DNA of 64,000 nucleotides, from NCBI RefSeq assembly GCF_035222275.1, contig NC_085884.1, positions 682,001 through 746,000 of the forward strand, given 5' to 3'. Source of the stretch: Podospora bellae-mahoneyi. Taxonomy: Eukaryota; Ascomycota; Sordariomycetes; Sordariales; Podosporaceae. The position numbers were made by a program, and so were the translations under genes. Below are positions 55,050 to 64,000 of this stretch, in pieces (the stretch's first letter is position 1; each line of letters starts with the position of its first letter). Below the pieces are notes generated by a model. That model did not search any database. It was not told the DNA's origin and worked only from the letters and a program-made list of their open reading frames with translations.

Positions 55050-58000
55050 TCAAGGTTTACTCAACTGCTCCTTCCTAAAAAACGTCCCAAAAGCCACACA
55101 TATCCCCCCCTGCATCAACAAACAAACCCAAAACCACCCATTCCCCAACCCATCAAGACTCAACGCCAAATTCGGAAACACCGGCCCCGGCCCAACCGCA
55201 TTCGGCGCCGTCGCCCTCCCCACCGCCGTAGCCACACTCCCCAGCACCTGCGCCGCCACCAGCGCAAAATTGTTGTGAAACCTCGTCGTGGTCTGCAAAA
55301 GCATCATGCCTACCCCTGTGCCTTGCAACGCATCCAAGACCCCGAGCCAAAGCCATAACGATCTCGACAGCAGAGCCCCGCCCACGTCTGATGCCCAGGG
55401 GAGGGAGGTGCCAACCCCGGAGACACCCCAAAAGATTTGCGCCCAACGTGGTGCGCCGAGGCCGATGGCGAGCACGGGGAAGAGCCAGCTGTGCTCGCGC
55501 GACAGGTGGGCGAGTTGCCAGAAGAGCGCGATCCAGATTAGGCCAAAGAAGAGGATGATGAGCAGCAGGATCTGCCAGGGTTGGGCGTGGGCCGTCGTCC
55601 AGAGGAAGCGCCAGCTGCGGCCGTAGTTGGAGGAGAGCCAGTAGTTTTGGATTATGACGGAAACGAGGAAGCACTGGGCGAGATGTCAATATGTGTGAAA
55701 GGTAGGGTGAGTGGTGATAAACTTACGATAATTAGCTTGCGTCGGAAAACAGACTTGAAAAATGATGGGATGGACCCCGGAGTTTGGCGGTAGTAATCAG
55801 GCAAGCCGAGGTGGGTGACAACCGCTAATGCCATCATCAGCACCGCAACAGGGAGACAGACGGCCGACACAATTGTGTTGGATGCCCGCGCCATGGGGAT
55901 ACCGTTGCTGTCGTAAGAACTGAGAAGAGATCCCCAGTACCAGAGACCGCTGATGTAAATCTGCTGTACACCCTGCACAGCGCAGGCACGGATGACCCAT
56001 GTCCTCACTGGCGCACCGCCCTCGTCGCCAAAGTTGAGAGCAAAGAACATTGATCCGCTGGAAGATGCTGCTGCATACAGCCCAGAGGCTGTGTTCTGGA
56101 CCCAGCCTCGCGCATAGAATGACTGCGCAAACGGCGCGCAGCCAGCAAAGAGAAAAGCAAGACCGTAGATGGCAAAAGGTGTAGACAAGACCCAGACAGA
56201 TTTGAGATTGCGGGAACCGACCCACCAGCAAATGGACGTTGCGGCGTAAATCGAGGCAATAGTGTAAAGCGTTCCCGCTGTCTGACCCTGTTCGCCATTG
56301 AGCAGGGAAATCTGGTACGAGTTGGCAGCTAGGATTTGTCCAAGCGCCAAAATGAGAGTGTAAATAGGCCAGTCAAACACCTTTCGAAGCATGAACTTCT
56401 GCATAGCAGTCGCATGCGCCACGGGAGGCACATCTTCCGTCTCAAAAGTGGAAACATACTGCCCATGAGTGGCATGCAATTCGTCTCCATCCTCGGCTGA
56501 GTAGACCGAAGACGCAATACTGGGTGTGTAGGGGCTTGCTGGGCGAGATGGAACATCCAAAAAGCGAGGGTGAACACGACCTGGCGAAGGTGGTTCCACA
56601 AGAGTGACCTTGGATGTGTTTCGAGACGAAGATAATCCGAATTTGATGCTCTTGTAGTCTTGGAACCATTGCTTTTCAGACCGGACCAGATATTCCTCAA
56701 TACAGAGATCGGTCTCTGAAGATTTGGCATCAAGATTCGCCAACATTTTCTGGAACTCGACAGTGTATTCGCCATCAGTGTCCGTGAAGAACGGGTCAAC
56801 CTTTTGCAGTGCAAAGTCCTTGCGCCCTTTGGTGACAGAACGAATAGAGACATCTGAGTACCTCTTGGTATTTGGGGATGGCAGAGGAGGCATAAGTGGC
56901 CATCCTGCTGCATCAGACATGGGACTTCTTCCACCTGATGGCAGGCCGTTGTAGCCAGGCGTGAGAAACGAGGTAGGAGTGATGGGTCGGCCAGACTGTA
57001 GTTCTGTCGGTGTGGGTGAAGCAGAACGTGAGAGATTTGTCTTGGAGAGTCCAACAAGTCGGAGGTGGTCTGGCTTGTCCCTGTGCTTCTGAGACTTTTG
57101 GATTGATGTGCTGTGAAGCTCGCTGATCTCTTCTACCCATCGCGCGACTGGGAAGCGCTGTTTGGCTGAGACAGCTCTCATCTTCGCACGAGTCTCCGTA
57201 TCTGAGGCGAGGGCGCCCTCGATGGCATCTTTGAACTGACTGATGAGATGCTTGGCCGATGTTGATTCGACAGTGTAATACCACCCGGGCATGTTCCCGA
57301 GGCCACCTGAAACTTGTTAGCCTTGACTGTAAGACTCGATCAGGGATAACGCTTACCAACTCGAGCTCCCACCCCCAACGCTCCTTTCCTCCCAAATTCC
57401 ACTGCCACCAAGCCAAACGGCTCGTCGCGAGATGGAATAAGCGCAAACTCAGCACCACTGAAGATATATGGAGGCAGCTGCGTAAACTCTGGCTTGGAGA
57501 AAACCCGACCAGGATACTGCTCCATAAGTCTTGCCAATTTGATAGCAGCCAACTTGCCATAGAGGTCGATAACTGGCCCGATAGCAATCAACTGGACCTT
57601 TGGATTGTGCTCCAACACAGACGGGAACACGTCTGCAATAATATCCACCCCCTTCTGCATAGACCATCGACCAACAAAGACAAACAATTCAGCATCTGCA
57701 TCTTGCTTCAGGCCAGCCCATTCCTGGGCCTGCCGACGGAGCCCAGCACGCTTAGCTTCAAACTCGCCATCAACGTGAACCTTCTCAGCTTGGGAAGCTG
57801 CCTCAAGCTCCGGCGACCACTCAGCTGTGTCCGAAGGATCTGGATTTGGAAGGCTTCCAATCTTTGAGAGGCCCCAGAAAATTGGATATCGTGCAAAACT
57901 TCTCTTGCCATACTTCTTGGAGACTCCCACCGCTCCGAAGCCGTGTTGGAACTCCCGCAGATAACTAGCTCCCGCGTGCAGTAAGTTGAAGACCTCGCCA

Positions 58001-61000
58001 AATTGCACAAATCGTTCCACAACCTTCTGGTCCAAGTTGAAAACCTTGCAGACCTCCTCCTTTTCTTCTTTCGTTCCAAGGCTCCACATTCCCTGAAATT
58101 CAGCGTTGTGAAGAGAAAGGCAGCATGGAATAACACGAGGGAGTAGGTACAATGGGGCAAGGGCGCCATGGAAGTCGTTGATGTGGTAAATGTCCGGGTT
58201 GAAGCGCTTCAAGGCCTCGGCAATACACTGGTTCCAAGCCGAGTAGTAAATGGCGCTGTCAAGATCATCCATTCTTTCCGGGTACGGATTGGCGGGTGTT
58301 TGAAGGCGGAAAACTGGTGCATCGAGCAGAACGTAGGTGATATTCCGGAGCGTGTGGTATTGAACATCGACATTGTACTGAGAGCCGAGAATCGTGATCT
58401 CCATAGGCTCGGCGCGTTGATCAACTGGGTACCCATTAGGATACGCGTTCTCAAGACCCCCAACACACGGGACGACCCAGATGATATCTAGATGGCCAAG
58501 AGCTTTGCCCATCAGTTGTGCCATCACACCAAGACCACCGATCTTGATCTTGATCTTCCAGTCTTCGATATCGTACTCCATTGTGGCAATGAGGGCCTTC
58601 TTGCGAGGAGCCCCAATGTCCATATGAAGGCCTTGGCCATTCAACCCTCTGCCGGTTGTGTGTGATGTCCCGGGCCGTGTTGGACCACCGACAGAGGATG
58701 CATCAGACGAGGGTCGACTCGGTCGAGGCAATGGCTTTTCCTTCATTTCGAAAACTTGCCGGAGCTTCTCAGACAGTTTACCATGCTTCGTGACAGCGCC
58801 CGAAACATTGTGCTTGACTTTGTAAAACGACCCGGTGAATGTGAAGACGACGAGCCATCCCGTAAGCAACGGCAACACCCACATAAGTGAGAAGATTGTA
58901 ATCTGCCGTACCCTGCTGCCTGCTGGAGACTTGCTGTATCTCATGGTGGCATCGTCCACTTCAAACCGCCATCCCACAAAAGGGGAAGGGGGAGACTCAG
59001 TGATGTTGACAACATTTTGCCTCAAGGACCCAGGGGGCAGTCTGTCAAGCACATAGTCGAAGTTGACATCACCGAAAATCCACGTCTGGTCCGGAAGACC
59101 ATCCGGGTTCAAGCCCCAAACGTTAAATTGCAGAGCGGTTGGCCACTCAGCCATGATATCCACAGACCAAACACCACTGTCGGCCTTCTGGACCATCTTG
59201 TTTGGAATGCCGGCGTCGAACCCGAACGCATTGAAGTGACCGTTGATGAAGAGGTGGGGGAAACGCCGGGGTAGGTTGGATGCATCCAGGTCACCTTCTT
59301 GCTGGTGATGGCTACTTCCAGCAAGCTTGCTGTAGTACTGACAGACGACATGCTCGCCAGTCCAATCCTGCAGGTTTGTTCCTGTCCAATTCTTGGCTGG
59401 TAGCCTGTAGTCTTCGCCCGTGTAATCGAGCCATGGGGTCCAGTTCGAGCTCCATGTTTGAGAACATCGGAACTTGGTGGCGCCTGCTGCTCTGTGGCGA
59501 ACAAAGATGTCCTCTCCTTTAGCGTAGACAAGCTCCCTGGAGTAGTTGGCATGTCTGGGGAAGACCATGGGATTGCTCTGGGGCCCAACTCGCAACAGGA
59601 AGTGATCCGTTGATCCCGTACTGCCCGTGCCCGCTTTGTCGGTGGCGTTCCGTACTGTAATGCGGTGAATGCCATCGGGAATGGAGTTGATTGTGGCGGC
59701 GAATTCCCACACCGATGCGACCTGACCAACGTATTTTGTGGAATTTTCAACGACATTCAGCTTCTTGCATCTCAGGGACCCCCTATTGAGCGACGCAACA
59801 GCTCCGCCGACCGTGTTGGATGTTATCTCGATAGAGTTGAACACACCCTCACAATCCATCTCCTGTGAAAAATGTATCTGTATCTCCACAGATGTTTTGC
59901 CGTCCTTGGCAGACTCCAAGCGATAGTCATGACCTGGGAGGAACTTGGTGATGACAGGAGCTGGGCCGACCCAGCTTTCGACGGGAACAAAGGCCTTGAA
60001 CCCCCAAGCGGGGAAGCTGAGCTCACTCAAGCAGCCGTGAAATAACTCATCTTCATTGTCATCAATTCGCTTGGTCGAAGGTTCAAGTGTGTACTCCTCA
60101 TAGGGGTATAGGAGGTTCCTGACCGTGGCACCTGCTCCGAAGGCTGATAGCAAAGCTGTCTGAGGATCAGAGCAGTTGAACTTGTAGCTGATGGTCCTGT
60201 TCTCGTTTCCTAGCATTAGCCACACCGGGTCCTCGCCATGAGGTACTGACGAAAAGTTTTGCAGTTGTTGATGGGGCATTCTGATGTAGCTCCATAGACC
60301 CAGCTCTGTGCCAGTTCCGTTTGATCCGGGAAGGTAGATCCAGTTGGTATAATTCGATAATTGGTACATCTCAAAGCCATCGTTAAGTGCCGGGTAGACT
60401 GTTCTTAGTTCCAGAAATCTCTTGACGACTGCTCGGATTGGGTGTGAAGGATCACGATGATCGAGGCTGACGTTGGGATCGTCGCAGCCGTAGAGAGCAG
60501 CGTCGAGGGGAAAATTGAAGTACTTTTCAGATCCGACTTTGTAGCAACCGTGAAGCTCCCATGCATTCGTTGAAGTCATGGGCTGACGACCGTAAAGATA
60601 ATTACCGGCGATGTTTTCGAGCACATAAAAGGCCTGCTCCTCGCCCCAGTTGACGATGGGGATGCCAGGCATCAAGAGAGACATGATGAAGGCGCCAACC
60701 AGGTACTTTTGCGTTCCATTTTGAATTGATGGCCAGCGGAAGACATCTTGGTTGGACACGCCAAACATGTGACGGGGGTCGAACTTGCCAGTGTTGGCGT
60801 TGATAAAATCCGTCGTCATGAGCATATCTTGCCACCCCTCTGCCCAACTGATCCGAGTATCCATTTCAGCGCCGTATTCGCCATCGATGCCGAGAAATCG
60901 TGTGAGAGCACGATAAGCAGAATAATGAAAACAGGCAGAGTCCAGCGCTTGTACGGGACGAATGTACGAAGATGTGCTTGTTTCGTTCGTTGCGTTGTAG

Positions 61001-62220
61001 CTCTCGGCGGGTGTCGCAGCGAACATGGGAGGCTCTTTGCCTCGACCATAATACAGAGCGCCTAGCGCATTCCCACCAACGATTTCGCCCGGAATAAAAA
61101 AGTTGTCTTTGCCATATTTCTTGGCGCATCCCCTGATGTACTCGGACCAATCTGCTTGAGCGTCGAGTGTGATGGTCAGGCCCTTGTCGATACGAAAGCC
61201 ATCGATGTCGAGACTTGCGATAGTCATGCAAGAAAACAGCTTGATCTTGTCGAGAACACTTGGCCGCCACTCTCGGAGACGATCCTGGACGAAGCCAAAC
61301 TTGGATAATTGTTTCTGCCATTCTGGGTACTTGCCAAAGGACTCGACATCACCATACTGTGTGGTGTTAGCGAAAGTTATACGACACAAGGGAGGTTACA
61401 TCCCATACCTGGTCAAAGTCACTGGTTCGACACTTGGTCATCTTAGACATCACATCGTCTCCAACAGGCTTTCCATGCTCATCCCAAAACCGTGGATATT
61501 CGCAATCAACTAGGGCCTCTCCCAGCGGAAAATCCCAGTATCTTCGGGGTGACTTCCATACGGCTTTGTGTTCGGTGAAGCTGAAAGGTGTGGTCGTGTT
61601 GAGGTATCCTTCGAAGCCAAGAAGATCACCCATCGTCGAGATGGTATTTTCGAAGACAACATACATGCCACGTCGGTGAATCTCGTCGATGGCCTTTCTC
61701 CAGACCGCAATTGTTCCAAAGTGTTGGTCGAGGAGAGTCAGGTCCAATGGACTGAATGAATCGGCCGACCATGGCTGGTTGATGAAGGGACTGCCACAAA
61801 TGTAGATTGCCTGTGTCAAGTCAGTGACCCTGCTCCAGGCTCATCATGAGAGAAGCGACTCACCTTGATACCCATGCCCTGAAGATAATCAAGCGTGTCC
61901 ATAAGACCGCTTACATCGCCACCGGCCCGCAGCTGGGTTGAAAGAATGTCGACCTCGAAAGCAGTTCCATTGGCGTTGTCGTTTGATGGGTCGCCGTTCA
62001 CAAATCTGTCAAGAAACAGAGAGTAGAATGGCATTCGCCAGTTCTCCGGAGATGATTGGAACTCATGGTCAGGCCACTCTCCCCAATAGTCGAGGGGTGT
62101 CCTGGCCGACTTGTTCTGGTTGAGGTTGTATTCCTCATATTCTGGGATATATGGAAGTGAAAGACTGGACGCTGCAAAAAGAAGCATAAGAAAGAATGAC
62201 TGTACCGACGCACCCATCAT
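55050..62220 (-). CDS. ags1: Cell-wall alpha-1,3-glucan synthase
   Basis: Five exons on the minus strand: 61864-62220, 61409-61810, 57357-61356, 55727-57306 and 55050-55673; introns 50-53 nt; 2320 aa, near the usual ~2400. The signal peptide (SFFLMLLFAASSLSLP) opens an extracellular GH13 amylase-like domain with MPFYSLFLDRFVNGDP, LDIDGFRIDKGLTI (nucleophile Asp), FFIPGEIVGG (acid Glu) and FGVSNQDVFRWP. One transmembrane segment (about ITIFSLMWVLPLLTGWLVVF) leads to a cytosolic GT5 glycogen-synthase-like domain with IKIKIGGLGVMAQLMGKALG, HINDFHGALAPLYLLP, VFVGRWSMQKGVD and RDEPFGLVAVEFGR. A disordered linker precedes a C-terminal multi-spanning region that may export the chain. The model is that the GT5 domain polymerises alpha-1,3-glucan and the GH13 domain joins chains outside. 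All key motifs are present, so it looks functional. Confidence 0.95.
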
Positions 62221-64000
62221 GGCGGAAAGCGAATGATAGCCACCACGAAGAAGTGTGCGAGGTGAATGGAAGGGATGTGGGTGGTACACCACATGCAACG
62301 AGTGTGAGGGTGCAAAAGACAAAAGCAAGACAAGAAGAGATCACCCAGGAAGGATGTCCCCGTAGGAGAACTGGGACACCAGTCTTCCATATCGCGTTCT
62401 CACAGACGCCCGGGTGCCTCCTGGGCTCAACTTGCCTGAGGCCACCCCTAACCGCCTCGTAGAGGCAAGAAACATGATGACGGGGGTAGAATACCGCCGC
62501 TCATCCCTGATCACGACGCGTGGGATGGATCCTTCTTCCGATGTTTCTCAGCATCTTACAGCTCACCCCCCTGTGCAGAGATGCTCAGCTTGAGAGCCTC
62601 ACATCCCTATTCCGTTTAGTCACACAAAGTGATGGGAGTCAAGGGTCAAGGTGGTCCACCGTGGCGGTTTCAATGGGTCAAGGCAGTGTCCCTGGGTGTG
62701 GCCTGTGGTTCTGGCGGGCGGGCCGGGAGCAGGCTAGCAATGTCGGTAACACTGATCCTCCTGCTCGGGTTGACGATACACAGAGAAAAGCTTCCTTTCT
62801 TTTATTTCCTGAAGGATTAGGGGGAGATGGAGGCTAATTGTTTATGTCATAGTAAGCGGCCGGCTCTTGTGAGATGAAGCAGGATGGTTGGCAGAGGTGA
62901 TGTCTGTGGTTGTGGAGTTACACCAAGCTTACATGAGTTCTGACGACGAAGGCATCATGCAAGAAAACTTATTAATGAGCAGGTACCTGCGTACCAGCAT
63001 CTGATGGGCGAGTACGGAGCGGCAAGGTCGAGAAGGGGACGGGCAGACGTGCCGTCGCTGATGAAGTGATTGGATTGATACCTTCCGTACCTGCATCCGA
63101 AGCAACCCGACAAACGGATATCGCCCCTGCATCACCCATCCATCAAGCTCACAATCTGAGACCATGTGTCGGCACTTGGCACAGCCCTGATTATCAACCA
63201 GTTGCTCCTGCCTTTTGACACAGGCACTCGTGCCCACTTGAACAGATCCCTTCCCCGCCCTTTGAAATCGCTCTTCCAGTTTTGCGAGTTCTTTCCATTG
63301 AGCCTTGAATCCTGCAAGCATTGCATGACTCACATTGCTTCGTGGACTTTTTTTTCACGTATTCTGATGCCTGTTACACGGCGTATAACAAGTTCATCAT
63401 ATTACGCCGAGCCTCATCGGCTTACCCTATGTCTGGCCCATACTGGGAGAGCACGTCTTTGGTACAGCCTCTTGGCATAATGTCGTATTGGGACCGGCAT
63501 TTGCCGTTCTGGTATGTTCTGCAAGTCGTTCCCTACTTTCTTGCACAGCGTGACATTGACGATCTTGTTTCAGATAGGCAAGATATAAAACTGTTAGCGC
63601 TAGGGCTGACTGTCTGCGCCGAAAGAAGACAGCACTGTTCAGCCACATTAAAAACATGCAAGATAAGAACCTGGAATACGTATCCGTACGCGCCGCATTC
63701 TCTACCATCGTCAACGACCGCCGCCGCCGCAGAGATAACCAGATTGGGAATCACACCAATCGCCAGGTACCACCGCCGCCACCCGCGGGACGAGTTTGAT
63801 ATGTCCCGCCTCGGACGGACGCTAACCCGGCGCTCTGGCTTTGAAAATCTATGTGTGCTCCCGTCTCAAGTGGCTTTCATAATGTTATCTCACTGGTGTA
63901 TTCGTCGCAAGTCAGCATCCTGCCATGGCAGAGATGCATATCCAACACACCCACCAGAATCTGCCTCGTCAAAGAAAAGAAAAATCACAACCCCTGGACC
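62221..64000. other. Upstream region of ags1 to window end
   Basis: 1.8 kb with no supported gene. A 134-codon minus-strand frame (62929-63333) has no recognisable content. The amylase genes that flank alpha-glucan synthase in Aspergillus are not in view. Confidence 0.5.

Noticed and set aside
62929-63333. 134-codon minus-strand frame upstream of ags1
   Set aside because: No recognisable motif, and base composition does not differ from the flanks.
1-64000. Dispersed 5S rRNA gene or CRISPR-like array
   Set aside because: I looked for the Neurospora-type 5S start and box motifs and for regular spaced repeats and found none.

Overview
The window is nuclear DNA of a filamentous ascomycete, most likely a sordariomycete and perhaps Sordariales. 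Genes carry short GT-AG introns of about 40-106 nt (mostly 49-84 nt), often with a CTRAY branch site. tRNA genes are dispersed and intron-bearing. The gene set includes a LaeA-type methyltransferase, Zn2Cys6 factor, alpha-1,3-glucan synthase, feruloyl esterase, GH93 and GH3 enzymes, and a LIS1/NudF protein. All product names rest on reading the translations and on remembered family motifs; no search was run.

Layout. 1-3159: 3' end of a nonribosomal peptide synthetase whose last T-C-T domains have lost their catalytic residues. 4770-6168: LaeA-like methyltransferase. 6169-10197: gene-poor stretch with tRNA-Arg(CCT), a zinc-cluster relic and a small Cys-rich gene. 10198-10723: interrupted gene resembling Dictyostelium DdCAD-1. 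10935-12364: Dcr2-like phosphoesterase, then tRNA-Gly(CCC). 13268-19314: a divergent cytoskeletal pair, XMAP215/Stu2/Alp14 (minus) and LIS1/NudF (plus). 20169-23789: a frame-broken orphan, a secreted protein and a thiol methyltransferase. 24500-25369: feruloyl esterase. 25541-32221: a 1225-aa repeat-rich disordered protein and a 733-aa orphan. 34560-41472: hexose transporter, tRNA-Phe(GAA), GH3 beta-xylosidase and GH93 arabinanase-like enzyme, the last two divergent. 42020-43746: SYLF-domain protein. 45371-47504: Zn2Cys6 transcription factor. 48580-49982: orphan with a C-terminal coiled coil and a diverged tandem duplication at its 5' flank. 51378-53183: GT31-type glycosyltransferase. 55050-62220: complete alpha-1,3-glucan synthase.

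How the parts may work together. The feruloyl esterase, beta-xylosidase, GH93 enzyme and hexose transporter lie within 17 kb and fit breakdown of feruloylated arabinoxylan and arabinan plus sugar uptake. XMAP215 and LIS1 share one 1.6-kb upstream region and both act on microtubules. The NRPS and LaeA-like gene are neighbours, but no other secondary-metabolism genes are in view. I saw no intact transposon, CRISPR array, rRNA gene or virus-derived element. The most interesting signals are the catalytically degenerate NRPS tail, the DdCAD-1-like gene, the repeat architecture of the 1225-aa protein, a C-to-G strand skew along several genes, and the tandem duplication near 50.1-50.6 kb.
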